Assembly: GCF_023634655.1 (NCBI RefSeq)
Contig: NZ_JAMKMS010000012.1
Location: 95,161-159,160 of the forward strand
Length of the DNA stretch: 64,000 bases
Direction of reading: 5' to 3'
Source of the DNA: Vibrio methylphosphonaticus
GTDB taxonomy: Bacteria > Pseudomonadota > Gammaproteobacteria > Enterobacterales > Vibrionaceae
Part shown: piece after piece, positions 39,277 through 49,193 of the stretch
Layout of the letters: the number at the start of each line of letters is the position of its first letter
Position numbering within the stretch: position 1 is the stretch's first letter
The notes under the pieces: model-generated
Seen by the model: the letters and a program-made list of their open reading frames with translations, nothing else
Told to the model about the DNA's origin: nothing
The model's database searches: none
Program-made: the position numbers and the translations under genes

Positions 39277-41721
39277 TTATGCCACTTCCTCCATGGCTGG
39301 ATAGATTGGCTTTGCGGCGAGTTCCTCAGATGGGAAATCATCAACATTAATCGTATAGAGACGATGCGCTTCTGCTGTTTTCAAGATCGTCGCTTCGTCT
39401 TGTCCAATAATGCCTTTCTCTAAACCTATTTCAGCGATGTTATCGAGGTTAGTGAACGGGCGGCGTTGACCGAGTTCTTTGCAGATCTTATTGAAAATAG
39501 GCTCTGCCTTTAATACGACTTCTAGTGCAAGCTCAATTCGACCAGCAGGGTTGAACTCTGTTGGTTCTAAGTATTGACCGCGGCCTAGACGACTGCGCGC
39601 GCCACAAGGTGTTTGAAGGATTCGCGCCACCTGGCTATCGAGAGTGTCGGACGGTGCGACTCTCACTGTGCCAAACGGTAAAACGACAACCCGTAACAAT
39701 CGACCAATGGTTTTATTAGGGAAGTTCGTCAAAAAGTCATCCAAAGCTTGTTCGGTTTGTTTCAAACTGTCTTGCAGACCCCAATGCATCAATGGCAGAT
39801 CTTCACTTTGACGGCCTTCGTTATCAAAGCGTTTAAGTGCTGCAGTACTCAAATACAGTTGGCTCAAAATATCACCAAGACGAGCGGAGAGGCGTTCTTT
39901 ACGTTTTAGTGAACCACCTAGCACTGCCATCGATACGTCGGACAACAAGGCAAGATTAGCACTGTAACGATTTAGTTGTTGATAGTATCGTTTCGTCGCA
40001 TCTTTATGAGGGGTATCTGAACCGCGACCATCGGTAATGCCTAGCCACAAGCTACGAATGAAGTTACTAATGGCAAATGACACGTGGCCAGCCAGCGCTT
40101 TATCGAAGTCAGAGACCGCGCTACCTTCTGTCGAGTATGCCGCTTCCATTTCTTTTAATACATAAGGGTGACAGCGAATTGCGCCTTGTCCATAAATGAT
40201 CATTGAACGTGTCAGAATGTTTGCGCCTTCCACGGTTATTGCAATAGGGGCGCCTTGATAGCCTCGCGCGAGGAAGTTTGATGGGCCAAGGCAGATGCCT
40301 TTTCCGCCCACAATGTCCATCGCATCGATAATGGAGCGCTGACCTCGGTGGGTACAGTGATATTTAACAATCGCGGAGATGACTGAGGGCTTCTCACCTA
40401 AATCAATACCAGTGACTGTTAAGCTGCTTGCCGCATCCATCACATAAGCATTACCAGCAATACGTGCTAAAGGCTCTTCAATGCCTTCCATATGGCCGAT
40501 AGGTTGTTTAAATTGGCGACGGATACGCGCGTAAGCCCCTGTCGCTAATGCCGCTGTTTTGATGCCCCCTGTTGAGTTTGAAGGCAGGGTAATCCCCCGG
40601 CCTACTGACAGACACTCAACCAACATACGCCAGCCTTGACCGGCCATTTTTGGTCCGCCAATGATAAAATCGAGAGGAACGAATAGGGATTGTGCTTTAG
40701 TCGGGCCGTTTTGGAATGGTAAGTTTAATGGGAAATGACGATGACCAATTTCGACACCTTTAAGGTCGGTAGGGATCAGTGCGCAGGTAATGCCCAAATC
40801 CGATTTGTCTCCAAGTAGACCATCGGGATCTCTCAGCTTGAAAGCCAATCCTAAAACCGTCGCCACTGGTGCTAACGTAATATAGCGTTTGTTCCAGGTG
40901 AGATTCATTCCCAGTACTTCTTTTCCTTCCCATTGACCTTTACAAACCACGCCAAAGTCAGGGATAGAACCTGCATCGGAACCCGCTTCTGGGCTCGTTA
41001 ATGCAAAACAAGGAATTTCTTTACCAACGGCGAGACGAGGTAAGTAATAGTCTTTTTGTTCTTCAGTACCGTAATGTTGCAATAATTCACCTGGTCCCAA
41101 CGAGTTAGGAACGCCAACAGTAGAGGAAAGAACGCTAGACACACCCGTTAGTTTTTGCAGTACCAATGATTGAGCGTAGGCGGAAAACTCTAGCCCACCG
41201 TATTGCTTTTTGATGATCATCGAGAAAAACTTGTGGTCTTTTAAGTACTGCCAAACGTCAGCTGGCAGATCGGCAAGTTCATGAGTAACTTGATAATCGT
41301 TGACCATTGCACAGACTTCGTTAACTGGACCGTCTAAAAAATCTTGTTCTTCTTGGCTAAGTTTAGGTGCGCTGATGTGTTGCAGGGTTTGCCAATTGGG
41401 TTTGCCTTTGAACAACTCAGCCTCCCACCATACCGTACCCGCATCGAGTGCTTCTTTTTCTGTTTGAGACATCGCAGGTAGCACTTTTTTGAAAAGAACG
41501 AGTGCTCTTTCTGATACGAGTGTTTGGCGTATAGCGGGAACACAAGTCACCGCGATAAGCAGGACATAAATACTCCACGCAATAATGCCAAAAGTGCCAA
41601 GTAGCGTTCCTACTGCCATAGCTGCAGAAACGAGTAAAAGAGATTTTGCTAAGGATGCACGTTGATAAAAGCTAACGCCAACCGCTCCGAGCAATATGAC
41701 AGTAGAGAGCAAGATGTCCAT
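39277..41721 (-). CDS. fadE: Acyl-CoA dehydrogenase FadE
   Basis: FAD-dependent first step of fatty acid beta-oxidation. The 814-residue protein, the same length as enteric FadE, has N-terminal hydrophobic segments (about 1-65) for membrane association. An acyl-CoA dehydrogenase core follows ([42 protein letters not shown]), then a FadE-specific C-terminal extension. It is divergent from gmhA, and a FadR-like operator overlaps its promoter. Confidence 0.96.
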   Translation of the reverse strand: MDILLSTVILLGAVGVSFYQRASLAKSLLLVSAAMAVGTLLGTFGIIAWSIYVLLIAVTCVPAIRQTLVSERALVLFKKVLPAMSQTEKEALDAGTVWWEAELFKGKPNWQTLQHISAPKLSQEEQDFLDGPVNEVCAMVNDYQVTHELADLPADVWQYLKDHKFFSMIIKKQYGGLEFSAYAQSLVLQKLTGVSSVLSSTVGVPNSLGPGELLQHYGTEEQKDYYLPRLAVGKEIPCFALTSPEAGSDAGSIPDFGVVCKGQWEGKEVLGMNLTWNKRYITLAPVATVLGLAFKLRDPDGLLGDKSDLGITCALIPTDLKGVEIGHRHFPLNLPFQNGPTKAQSLFVPLDFIIGGPKMAGQGWRMLVECLSVGRGITLPSNSTGGIKTAALATGAYARIRRQFKQPIGHMEGIEEPLARIAGNAYVMDAASSLTVTGIDLGEKPSVISAIVKYHCTHRGQRSIIDAMDIVGGKGICLGPSNFLARGYQGAPIAITVEGANILTRSMIIYGQGAIRCHPYVLKEMEAAYSTEGSAVSDFDKALAGHVSFAISNFIRSLWLGITDGRGSDTPHKDATKRYYQQLNRYSANLALLSDVSMAVLGGSLKRKERLSARLGDILSQLYLSTAALKRFDNEGRQSEDLPLMHWGLQDSLKQTEQALDDFLTNFPNKTIGRLLRVVVLPFGTVRVAPSDTLDSQVARILQTPCGARSRLGRGQYLEPTEFNPAGRIELALEVVLKAEPIFNKICKELGQRRPFTNLDNIAEIGLEKGIIGQDEATILKTAEAHRLYTINVDDFPSEELAAKPIYPAMEEVA

Positions 41722-41812
41722 GATGGTTCCTTTATCTGGGTATTGTTATTGATTTTTTTGGATGTTGTTGTTGGCTTTATGACGCCTCTCTATGATTAAA
41801 AGCATCAAAGGT

Positions 41813-41829
41813 AGGAGGTCGTACCAGTT
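41813..41829 (-). promoter_or_regulatory. FadR operator-like site at fadE
   Basis: On the minus strand the site reads AACTGGTACGACCTCCT, close to the FadR consensus; its core CTGGTACGACC equals that of a well-known enteric fad operator, with the right half weaker. It sits just downstream of the predicted -10, at about +1, as expected for repression of a beta-oxidation gene in the absence of fatty acyl-CoA. Confidence 0.8.
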
Positions 41830-41832
41830 GTT

Positions 41833-41862
41833 ATTGTAAACTAATTATTGCGGAAATGTAAA
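41833..41862 (-). promoter_or_regulatory. Probable sigma-70 promoter for fadE
   Basis: On the minus strand TTTACA, 18-nt spacer, TACAAT. The FadR-like operator begins 4 nt after the -10. Confidence 0.6.
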
Positions 41863-42060
41863 ATTTGAAAGTGTTGGCTATCACAGAATAAGGAGATGGT
41901 GAGTTTTGCTTTTGGGAGATTTCGTATGAATTAACATAAAAAATTGATGATGTGGCGCTGATTGAACTGTGATGGCTATCGACAGTCTCTCTGATTTATA
42001 GGTACACTCAAGTTAATCGATAACAGCCGAACATATCGGTGAAACAAAGAGAAGAGCCCT

Positions 42061-42636
42061 ATGTACCAAGATCTGATTAAAAGTGAATTAAGCGAAGCTG
42101 CAGATGTCTTGAACGCGTTTTTAAGTGATGACGATAACATCGCAAAAATTGAAGCTGCAGCAAAAATGATAGCAGCATCATTTAAGCAAGACGGTAAAGT
42201 TTTATCTTGTGGAAATGGCGGCTCTCATTGTGATGCGATGCATTTTGCTGAAGAGCTAACAGGGCGCTATCGTGAAAACCGTCCAGGTTATGCTGGTATT
42301 GCTATTTCGGATGTGAGCCATCTCTCTTGTGTGAGTAATGACTTTGGATATGACTATGTTTTCTCGCGTTATGTTGAAGCAGTAGGGCGCAAAGGCGATG
42401 TCCTGTTTGGCCTGTCTACTTCGGGGAATTCTGGTAATATTCTTAAAGCGATCGAAGCAGCAAAAGAGAAAGGCATGACGACCATTGCCCTGACCGGTAA
42501 AGATGGTGGTAAAATGGCTGGCTTGGCTGACATTGAAATCCGCGTGCCACATTTTGGTTATGCCGATCGAATTCAAGAGATTCATATTAAGATTATCCAT
42601 ATCATCATTCAGTTGATTGAAAAAGAAATGGAGTAA
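42061..42636 (+). CDS. gmhA: Phosphoheptose isomerase
   Basis: Converts sedoheptulose 7-phosphate to D-glycero-manno-heptose 7-phosphate for the LPS inner core. The 191-residue SIS-domain protein shows [18 protein letters not shown] with metal and catalytic ligands, [13 protein letters not shown] and the C-terminal [11 protein letters not shown] helix with catalytic His. It is upstream of yafJ, in the enteric order fadE-gmhA-yafJ. Confidence 0.96.
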   Translation: MYQDLIKSELSEAADVLNAFLSDDDNIAKIEAAAKMIAASFKQDGKVLSCGNGGSHCDAMHFAEELTGRYRENRPGYAGIAISDVSHLSCVSNDFGYDYVFSRYVEAVGRKGDVLFGLSTSGNSGNILKAIEAAKEKGMTTIALTGKDGGKMAGLADIEIRVPHFGYADRIQEIHIKIIHIIIQLIEKEME

Positions 42637-42700
42637 TCGCTGCGTCGTAGTGTCGAGTGGCGAGCTGTAAAATAATAGGTTATGGGGAATAAGGAACGTA

Positions 42701-43543
42701 ATGTGTGAATTGCTTGGCATGAGCGCCAATGTGCCAACGGACATCTGTTTTAGCTTTACTGGATTGATTCAGCGAGGCGGAAATACAGGTCCTCATAAGG
42801 ATGGATGGGGAATTACTTTCTATGAAGGGAAGGGCTTTAGAACGTTTAAAGACCCAAACCAGAGTTGTGATTCGCAGATTGCGGAGTTAGTGCAAAGCTA
42901 CCCGATAAAAAGCCGAGCGGTAGTGAGCCATATTCGTCAGGCTAACCGTGGCCAAGTAAACTTAGAAAATACGCACCCCTTTACTCGAGAGCTTTGGGGG
43001 CGCTATTGGACATTTGCACACAATGGTCAATTAACGGACTATCAGAGTTTGATCACAGGGCGTCATCGGCCGGTGGGTGAAACCGACAGTGAATTGTCGT
43101 TTTGCTGGTTACTGAATAAATTGGAAGGTCGCTTTCCTGAGCCACCACAAGACATGATGGCGATGTTTGCCTATGTGGCACAGTGTTGTGATGAGCTACG
43201 TCAGTTCGGTGTCTACAATATGATGCTGAGTGATGGTGAGTTTGTTATGACGTTTTGTACCAATCACCTTTATTGGATTACCCGTAAAGCACCTTTTGGA
43301 AAGGCGACATTATTGGATGAAGATGTCACCATTAACTTTCAGATGGAGACTACGCCCAATGATGTGGTGTCGGTGATCGCTACGCAGCCGTTAACAGGCA
43401 ATGAGACTTGGCATCGAATGAAGCCTGGTGAGTTTAATCTGTTTCATTTTGGTGAGCTGGTATTAAGTAACAGTGAGCAATTGAAAGATGTACCTTATGC
43501 GGCGGCAAAGCCTGCGAGTCAGGCACCCACTGAACCATTGTAG
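42701..43543 (+). CDS. yafJ: Class II glutamine amidotransferase, YafJ-like
   Basis: A 280-residue class II glutamine amidotransferase-like protein of unknown acceptor. Cys2 (MCELLGMS) is the N-terminal nucleophile after Met removal. FAHNGQL and the GETDSELSF motif provide the glutaminase site. It has no fused synthase domain. It is longer than the enteric protein through a Pro/Ala-rich tail. It lies 64 nt after gmhA, and a strong terminator follows. Confidence 0.92.
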   Translation: MCELLGMSANVPTDICFSFTGLIQRGGNTGPHKDGWGITFYEGKGFRTFKDPNQSCDSQIAELVQSYPIKSRAVVSHIRQANRGQVNLENTHPFTRELWGRYWTFAHNGQLTDYQSLITGRHRPVGETDSELSFCWLLNKLEGRFPEPPQDMMAMFAYVAQCCDELRQFGVYNMMLSDGEFVMTFCTNHLYWITRKAPFGKATLLDEDVTINFQMETTPNDVVSVIATQPLTGNETWHRMKPGEFNLFHFGELVLSNSEQLKDVPYAAAKPASQAPTEPL

Positions 43544-43587
43544 TGCTAGAGGCGAGTGGGCAACTTCTGAACGTTGGTTTGGGTATT

Positions 43588-43620
43588 AAAAAAGCGAGTG
43601 TTAAAAACACTCGCTTTTTT
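43588..43620. terminator. Bidirectional terminator between yafJ and purN
   Basis: A 15-bp perfect stem (AAAAAAGCGAGTGTT/AACACTCGCTTTTTT) with a 3-nt loop. It ends yafJ and lies about 95 nt past the purN stop. Confidence 0.92.
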
Positions 43621-43693
43621 GTCGCTGCGCTTTGCTATAGTCGCTTTGTAAAGGCTATTATTAGCAAATTCGCATCACTTTATTTTTGAACAG

Positions 43694-43725
43694 CGTAGTT
43701 ATTGATCCACGTAGTTATTGATCCG
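43694..43725. repeat. 16-bp tandem duplication across the purN stop
   Basis: CGTAGTTATTGATCCA at 43694-43709 is followed directly by the same 16 bases with one change at 43710-43725. The second copy contains the last codons and stop of purN. The first copy is thus a duplicate of the gene end. Confidence 0.85.
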
Positions 43726-44353
43726 CGTAACCTTGAGCCCCAAGCTCTTGTCCATCAAGTACCGCTTTACTGCCATCCATAGACAGGCGATCTTCAACAA
43801 ACCATTTCACCACTAATGGGTAAATTTGGTGCTCTTGAATTTGAATTCGTTGTTCTAGAACTTCCACTGTATCATTATCAAATACTGGAACTTTGGCCTG
43901 TAAAATGATCGGGCCGCCATCAAGTTTTTCTGTGACAAAGTGGATGCTAGTGCCATGATGTTCATCGCAGTTATCAATGGCGCGTTGATGCGTATTGAGA
44001 CCTGGGTATTTTGGCAATAATGAAGGATGAATATTGATCATTCTCCCCATATAGTGGCGAACAAATTCACCACTCAAAATACGCATGTAACCAGCTAACA
44101 CCAATAAATCAGGGTTGTGCACATCGATGCGTCGCATAAGCTCGGCATCGAAAGCTTCTCTTGATTCACTGGCTTTTGGATCAAGGAACTCTGCTTCGGC
44201 ACCGGCTTTTCTCGCTCGCTCTAAAGCAAAAGCTGATTCTTTATTAGAGAATACAGCACGCACTTTTGCGTTGGTGATCGACGTTTCACAAGCATCAATA
44301 ATCGCTTGTAAATTTGTGCCATTCCCTGAAACTAAAACAACGATATTCTTCAT
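43715..44353 (-). CDS. purN: Phosphoribosylglycinamide formyltransferase
   Basis: Transfers a formyl group from 10-formyl-THF to GAR, third step of purine synthesis. The 212-residue protein has VLVSGNGTNLQAII at the N-terminus, MINIHPSLLPKYPGLNTH with the catalytic Asn and His, and VTEKLDGGPII with the catalytic Asp. It starts 3 nt after the purM stop, so the two are an operon under the purM promoter. Confidence 0.97.
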   Translation of the reverse strand: MKNIVVLVSGNGTNLQAIIDACETSITNAKVRAVFSNKESAFALERARKAGAEAEFLDPKASESREAFDAELMRRIDVHNPDLLVLAGYMRILSGEFVRHYMGRMINIHPSLLPKYPGLNTHQRAIDNCDEHHGTSIHFVTEKLDGGPIILQAKVPVFDNDTVEVLEQRIQIQEHQIYPLVVKWFVEDRLSMDGSKAVLDGQELGAQGYADQ

Positions 44354-44356
44354 GAA

Positions 44357-45397
44357 TTACTTGATCTCTACTTGCTCTTCACCAGCGTCGGCTGTGGCGA
44401 TTTCACCAATAACCCAAGCGTTTTCACCTTCTGCTTGTAGCAAAGCTACCGCAGCATCAGCTTGTTCTTTTGGAAGTGCGACAACAAGGCCAACGCCACA
44501 GTTAAATGTACGGTACATTTCAAAGGTTTCGACGTTGCCTTTCTCTTGAAGCCAGTTGAAGATAGCAGGCCATTCCCAGCTCTTGCCGTCGATAACCGCT
44601 TTGGTTCCTTCAGGAAGTACGCGAGGGATGTTTTCCCAGAAACCGCCACCTGTGATGTGAGAAATTGCATGAATGTCATGCTCTGCGATCATCTTTAATG
44701 CCGACTTGATATAGATTTTTGTTGGTTCTAGTAGGTGTTCGCCAATTGTGCGCTCACCTAGAATTTCGTTTTTGTCTGCGCCTGATACTTCAAGCACTTT
44801 GCGGATTAAAGAGTAGCCATTTGAATGCGGGCCACTTGAACCGACAGCAATGAGTGCATCACCGGCCGCTACTTTCGTACCGTCAATAATGTCTGCTTTT
44901 TCTACGACACCAACACAGAAGCCAGCAACATCGTAGTCATCGCCTTCATACATGCCTGGCATTTCGGCAGTTTCACCGCCAATGAGTGCACAACCTGCTT
45001 GAACACAGCCTTCTGCAATACCAGAAACAACATCTGCAGCCGTATCAACGTCTAGTTTGCCAGTCGCATAGTAGTCTAAGAAGAATAGCGGCTCACCACC
45101 TTGAACGATAAGATCGTTTACACACATTGCCACTAAGTCGATACCAATGGTGTCGTGTTTTTTCAGGTCAAGTGCAAGGCGAAGTTTTGTGCCGACACCA
45201 TCAGTGCCTGAAACTAATACTGGTTCTTTGTATTTAGTTGGCAGCTCACATAAAGCACCAAATCCACCGATGCCTCCCATTACTTCAGGGCGACGAGTGC
45301 GCTTAACTGCGCCTTTAATACGGTCAACTAACGCGTTACCAGCATCAATGTCTACACCAGCGTCTTTATAGCTTAGGGAAGTGTTGTTTCCGCTCAC
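44357..45397 (-). CDS. purM: Phosphoribosylformylglycinamidine cyclo-ligase
   Basis: ATP-dependent closure of FGAM to AIR, fifth step of purine synthesis. The 346-residue protein has the AIRS fold: [24 protein letters not shown] and [16 protein letters not shown] are all present. First gene of purMN. A PurR-like box lies 66 nt upstream of its start. It is divergent from upp. Confidence 0.97.
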   Translation of the reverse strand: MSGNNTSLSYKDAGVDIDAGNALVDRIKGAVKRTRRPEVMGGIGGFGALCELPTKYKEPVLVSGTDGVGTKLRLALDLKKHDTIGIDLVAMCVNDLIVQGGEPLFFLDYYATGKLDVDTAADVVSGIAEGCVQAGCALIGGETAEMPGMYEGDDYDVAGFCVGVVEKADIIDGTKVAAGDALIAVGSSGPHSNGYSLIRKVLEVSGADKNEILGERTIGEHLLEPTKIYIKSALKMIAEHDIHAISHITGGGFWENIPRVLPEGTKAVIDGKSWEWPAIFNWLQEKGNVETFEMYRTFNCGVGLVVALPKEQADAAVALLQAEGENAWVIGEIATADAGEEQVEIK

Positions 45398-45463
45398 GGG
45401 ACAGTCCTCGATAAATAATTGGAAGTGAAAAGCGGCGCTATTCTAACAGGGCTTTACGCAAAA

Positions 45464-45479
45464 AGGAAAACGTTTGCGT
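45464..45479 (-). promoter_or_regulatory. PurR box upstream of purMN
   Basis: AGGAAAACGTTTGCGT matches the PurR consensus ACGCAAACGTTTGCGT at 14 of 16 positions, with a perfect right half. It lies about 66 nt before the purM start, where purine repression of purMN is expected. It is also 160 nt upstream of upp. Confidence 0.82.
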
Positions 45480-45578
45480 AAGAAAATTTAAACTATTTTC
45501 CAAGGCATGGTTTGACAAGAATAAGCAGGATTAGATCAATCTTTTCCGTGTAAAGTTGTCGTTATTGACGAAACTCAA

Positions 45579-45607
45579 CTGAAATAAGCCAATAAAGCAT
45601 GTATAAT
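45579..45607 (+). promoter_or_regulatory. Probable sigma-70 promoter for upp
   Basis: CTGAAA, 17-nt spacer and consensus TATAAT, ending 33 nt before the upp ATG. Confidence 0.6.
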
Positions 45608-45640
45608 TTTGGGGTTTTGTAAAAATTGCCGGAGTTGGAC

Positions 45641-46267
45641 ATGAAAGTTGTTGAAGTTAAACACCCACTTGTTAAGCACAAACTTGGTTTGATGCGCGAA
45701 GGGGACATCAGCACAAAGCGTTTTCGTGAGCTTGCCACTGAAGTGGGTAGCTTACTGACTTATGAAGCAACTGCAGATTTTGAGACGGAAAAAGTCACAA
45801 TTGAAGGTTGGAATGGTCCCGTTGAAGTGGATCAGATTAAGGGTAAGAAAGTCACGGTGGTTCCAATTCTTCGTGCTGGTCTAGGCATGATGGATGGCGT
45901 TCTTGAGCATATGCCAAGTGCACGTATTAGTGTTGTTGGTATTTATCGTGATGAAGAAACACTTGAACCAGTGCCTTACTTTAACAAACTAGCATCAAAT
46001 ATGGACGAGCGTATTGCGTTGGTTGTGGATCCGATGCTAGCGACGGGTGGTTCAATGATCGCCACTATCGATCTTCTTAAAGAGAAAGGTTGTAAGTCGA
46101 TCAAAGTACTTGTTTTAGTCGCCGCGCCGGAAGGGATTGAAGCGCTAGAGAAAGCACATCCAGAGGTGGAGCTTTACACTGCTGCTATCGATGAATGCTT
46201 GAACGACAAGGGTTATATTGTTCCTGGTCTTGGTGACGCGGGCGATAAAATCTTCGGTACCCTGTAA
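45641..46267 (+). CDS. upp: Uracil phosphoribosyltransferase
   Basis: Salvages uracil to UMP with PRPP. The 208-residue protein has the family length and PRPP site [10 protein letters not shown], plus [14 protein letters not shown] and [10 protein letters not shown] at the C-terminus. The ATG at 45641 follows GGAG; the open frame extends five codons upstream to a TTG. It converges on uraA, with one terminator between them. Confidence 0.97.
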   Translation: MKVVEVKHPLVKHKLGLMREGDISTKRFRELATEVGSLLTYEATADFETEKVTIEGWNGPVEVDQIKGKKVTVVPILRAGLGMMDGVLEHMPSARISVVGIYRDEETLEPVPYFNKLASNMDERIALVVDPMLATGGSMIATIDLLKEKGCKSIKVLVLVAAPEGIEALEKAHPEVELYTAAIDECLNDKGYIVPGLGDAGDKIFGTL

Positions 46268-46325
46268 TTTAGCTAGGCGATACCTTAAGCATTAGCTTGC
46301 TGCTAGTTCGACTAAATTAGTATTT

Positions 46326-46356
46326 AAAAAGGCTGACATGATGTCAGCCTTTTTTA
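46326..46356. terminator. Bidirectional terminator between upp and uraA
   Basis: GGCTGACA/TGTCAGCC with a TGA loop, extended by flanking A5/T-run to 13 bp. Confidence 0.9.
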
Positions 46357-46366
46357 TTGCGTAGGT

Positions 46367-47608
46367 CTAGTCTTCTATTTGCGCGTTATCTACAACCTTG
46401 TTTTCACCTAGATCGTGAGGCAGAACAAGATTCAAGATAATTGCAACGATACCGCATAAGCTCACGCCTTGAAGGCTGAAGTCGCCAATTCCAAAAGCCA
46501 TACCACCGATACCAAACACTAAAGTAATCGCAACAATTACAAGGTTGCGCGACTTATGAAGATCAACATTGTTCTTGATTAATGTATTGAGCCCCACCGT
46601 TGCGATTGAGCCAAATAGTAAGATCATAATACCGCCCATCACCGGCACTGGAATCGTTTGTAGTACCGCTCCAAGTTTTCCAACCAGTGCGAGTACGATT
46701 GCCGTTACTGCAGCCCATGTCATGATGACAGGATTAAAGGCCTTAGTGAGCATCACTGCACCAGTCACTTCGCTATAAGTCGTGTTGGGTGGCGCGCCCA
46801 TCATAGATGCCGCGATTGTTGCTACGCCGTCACCCGCGATGGTGCGGTGTAAACCAGGCTTTTTAAGGTAATCTTTTCCGGTAACATTGGAGATAGCAAG
46901 CATATCGCCAACGTGTTCTACCGCTGGAGCAATAGCCACTGGCAACATAAACAAGATGGCATTGATGTTGAATTCTGGGGCGGTAAAGTTAGGGAGAGAT
47001 AACCATGCCGCTTGAACGACGGGAGTAAAATCAACAACGCCAAAAACTAGGCTGGTGATGTACCCTGCTAGGATCCCGCTCACGATAGGAAGCAACTTAA
47101 GGAAGCCTTTAGAAAAAACACTCACGCCAACGGTCACTAGCAATGAAATTGCAGAGATCCATAGTGATGCATCAGCGGCGATAAGCTGGACACTACCATC
47201 ACTGGTTTTACCTAGCGCCATATTAACTGCGACGGGTGCGAGACCAAGACCAATCACCATGATAACGGGTCCCACAACAACGGGCGGTAATAGTTTGTGA
47301 ATAATTGCTACGCCGCGCACTTTGATGAGCACACCCATTAAGACGTAAACCACCCCAGCAGCCATAAGACCACCCATGGTCGCCCCAACGCCCCATGTCT
47401 GGATACCAAACATGATTGGAGCAATGAAAGCAAAAGAAGAAGCTAGGAAAATGGGTACGCTGCGTTTAGTGATTAGTTGGAAAAGAAGGGTACCAACGCC
47501 GGCACCAAATAGGGCAACGTTAGGATCAAGCCCTGTCAGTAAAGGGACAAGAACTAAGGAGCCGAATGCCACGAATAGCATTTGTGAACCTTGAAGAATA
47601 GTTTTCAT
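46367..47608 (-). CDS. uraA: Uracil permease UraA
   Basis: Proton-coupled uracil importer of the NCS2 family, inner membrane. The 413-residue protein has about 14 hydrophobic segments, with SSFAFIAPIMFG at the N-terminal end, AVEHVGDMLAISNVTG carrying the substrate-site Glu, and GDGVATIAASMMGAPPNTTYSE. It imports the substrate of Upp, but lies tail-to-tail with upp rather than downstream of it. Confidence 0.94.
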   Translation of the reverse strand: MKTILQGSQMLFVAFGSLVLVPLLTGLDPNVALFGAGVGTLLFQLITKRSVPIFLASSFAFIAPIMFGIQTWGVGATMGGLMAAGVVYVLMGVLIKVRGVAIIHKLLPPVVVGPVIMVIGLGLAPVAVNMALGKTSDGSVQLIAADASLWISAISLLVTVGVSVFSKGFLKLLPIVSGILAGYITSLVFGVVDFTPVVQAAWLSLPNFTAPEFNINAILFMLPVAIAPAVEHVGDMLAISNVTGKDYLKKPGLHRTIAGDGVATIAASMMGAPPNTTYSEVTGAVMLTKAFNPVIMTWAAVTAIVLALVGKLGAVLQTIPVPVMGGIMILLFGSIATVGLNTLIKNNVDLHKSRNLVIVAITLVFGIGGMAFGIGDFSLQGVSLCGIVAIILNLVLPHDLGENKVVDNAQIED

Positions 47609-47881
47609 TATTTAATATTCCAAGCAAGTCATAAGCACACCCAACCGTAGTCAGGCAAATTCGCGAGATAGTATCACTTTGTAATCGATTGCTTAATGAT
47701 CTTAGTAAATAAATCCCCTTTATTGTTACAAATATCTCAATACTTGCTGTGCTATTCTATTTGTGGGTGCTAAGCCCACCTTGTGTTTGGATAATTTAAC
47801 TAAACCTTGAAGCACTCTGCTTGCTCCTGCCGTCATGTTTGCTTATTATTCCGACTTATATCTTTGTTATTTAGGATTCCT

Positions 47882-49105
47882 ATGCGTTATTTTGCTTGGT
47901 TGTTGGTTGGATTATGTTCGTTACCAGCGTATGCGTTGACTAAAGTTGATATTTATTCAACTCAAATTGCGGTGAATACGGAAGAGCCAAACGCCGATGA
48001 AATTGCACGTCAGCAGGGAATGCTAGAAGTGTTGGTTCGCGCTAGTGGTGACGCGAACGTCGCTTCCAATAGTGTGGTGAAAAAAGCGTTAGGGCAGAGC
48101 TCTCGTTATATTTCTCAGCTTGGTTATACCCAGGTTGATGGCGAGCAAGCATTGAAAATGAAGTTTAATAGCAATCAGATTGATGTGTTATTGAAGCAAG
48201 CTGAATTGGCATCTTGGCCTGCCGAACGTAGTAACGTCATGGTGTGGCTAGTTGAAGACAATGGCTATGACCGCTCAATTATTTGGGAGCACAGCAATTC
48301 TGCGATTGCAACTCAGTTGCGTACAGAAGCGAAAAAGCGTGGTTTGCCTTTAACGTTTCCAGTCGGAGACTTCGATGATATGACGGGTATTCAGTCAACT
48401 GACTTATGGGGCGGTTTTGTTGGCTCAATAGGACAGGCGACACTGCGTTACCCTGTTGATGCTGTGATGGTGATTAAAGCGGATGGTCGTCAGCTACGTT
48501 GGTCTTTATATGATCAATCTCCTGCCAGTTTAGGCAAAACTCAGATTGCACCAATTACCGGTGGTGCGTCCGGTGATCAAGCGACTCAAAGCTTAATAGC
48601 CCAAGTGAGTGATTACTATGCGTCTAAAAATACCTCAGTAGTCAGTGGTGAGAGTGAAGGTACTGTCACGGTCGCCTTTAATGGTCTGGTGAATGCAGAT
48701 GCTTTCTTTACTTTAGAGCGCGCGTTAGGTCGACTTGCCTCTACTGCTCGTGTTGATGTGGCAGAAATTCGTGGCAATAATGCAATCGTACGTGTAGCGC
48801 TATTAGGGTCTATCGATTCTTTTGAACAAGAAGTGCTGAAACTTGGTTTGGTTAAAAAAGTGGATGTGGTTGAAGAAGTGACTGAAGCTGTTGAATCGAC
48901 TCAATACCCAGAGGACTCAGCATTGACGCCAGAGGAAAATGGGCAGGAAACGCCGATTGAAACGGGTGTAAATGTTTCTGATGTTACGGTATCTGACGAT
49001 TTAAAATCGCCGGTAACGGACTCATCGCTAGAGCCAAGTGGCGATACGAAAACCGCGTCTGGGCTAATTTCAAAACCGAAGCTTGTATTTGAGTGGCTGT
49101 ACTAA
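47882..49105 (+). CDS. DUF2066 family exported protein
   Basis: A 407-residue protein with a signal peptide (1-18, AYA cleavage) and no obvious membrane helix later. The DUF2066 region covers most of the mature part (VDIYSTQIAVN to about residue 300). The last 90 residues are acidic and low complexity (EEVTEAVESTQYPEDSAL). Function unknown. I start it at the ATG at 47882, after AGGA; the frame is open 25 codons further up without signal-peptide features. A strong terminator follows. Confidence 0.85.
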   Translation: MRYFAWLLVGLCSLPAYALTKVDIYSTQIAVNTEEPNADEIARQQGMLEVLVRASGDANVASNSVVKKALGQSSRYISQLGYTQVDGEQALKMKFNSNQIDVLLKQAELASWPAERSNVMVWLVEDNGYDRSIIWEHSNSAIATQLRTEAKKRGLPLTFPVGDFDDMTGIQSTDLWGGFVGSIGQATLRYPVDAVMVIKADGRQLRWSLYDQSPASLGKTQIAPITGGASGDQATQSLIAQVSDYYASKNTSVVSGESEGTVTVAFNGLVNADAFFTLERALGRLASTARVDVAEIRGNNAIVRVALLGSIDSFEQEVLKLGLVKKVDVVEEVTEAVESTQYPEDSALTPEENGQETPIETGVNVSDVTVSDDLKSPVTDSSLEPSGDTKTASGLISKPKLVFEWLY

Positions 49106-49136
49106 TATCGCATTAGTTATTTAAATGACTGGTAAT

Positions 49137-49165
49137 AAAATAGGAGGCTAAGCCTCCTATTTTTT
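49137..49165. terminator. Terminator after the DUF2066 gene
   Basis: A 12-bp perfect stem (AAAATAGGAGGC/GCCTCCTATTTT) with a TAA loop and T-run. Also serves the converging DUF2069 gene. It abuts the 7-bp repeat array. Confidence 0.9.
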
Positions 49166-49193
49166 ATTGCTTATTGCTTATTGCTTATTGCTT
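49166..49193. repeat. Four tandem 7-bp repeats spanning the DUF2069 stop
   Basis: Four exact copies of ATTGCTT. On the minus strand the unit reads AAGCAAT, and the gene ends K-Q-stop within the first two copies. The stop codon itself therefore comes from the repeat, so changes in copy number should not alter the protein. Confidence 0.9.

Larger units (their letters stand above)
41722..42060. other. Intergenic region between fadE and gmhA
   Basis: About 339 bp separating divergent genes. The fadE side holds its promoter and FadR-like site (41813-41862). The gmhA side, about 41880-42060, shows no clear -35/-10 pair or hairpin. Confidence 0.6.

Noticed and set aside
42256..42744. 162-codon open frame antisense to gmhA
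   Set aside because: Wholly explained by gmhA and the yafJ start on the other strand; no ribosome site or family match.
44115..44549. 144-codon open frame antisense to purN/purM
   Set aside because: Ser/Ala/Thr-rich shadow of two well-supported purine genes.
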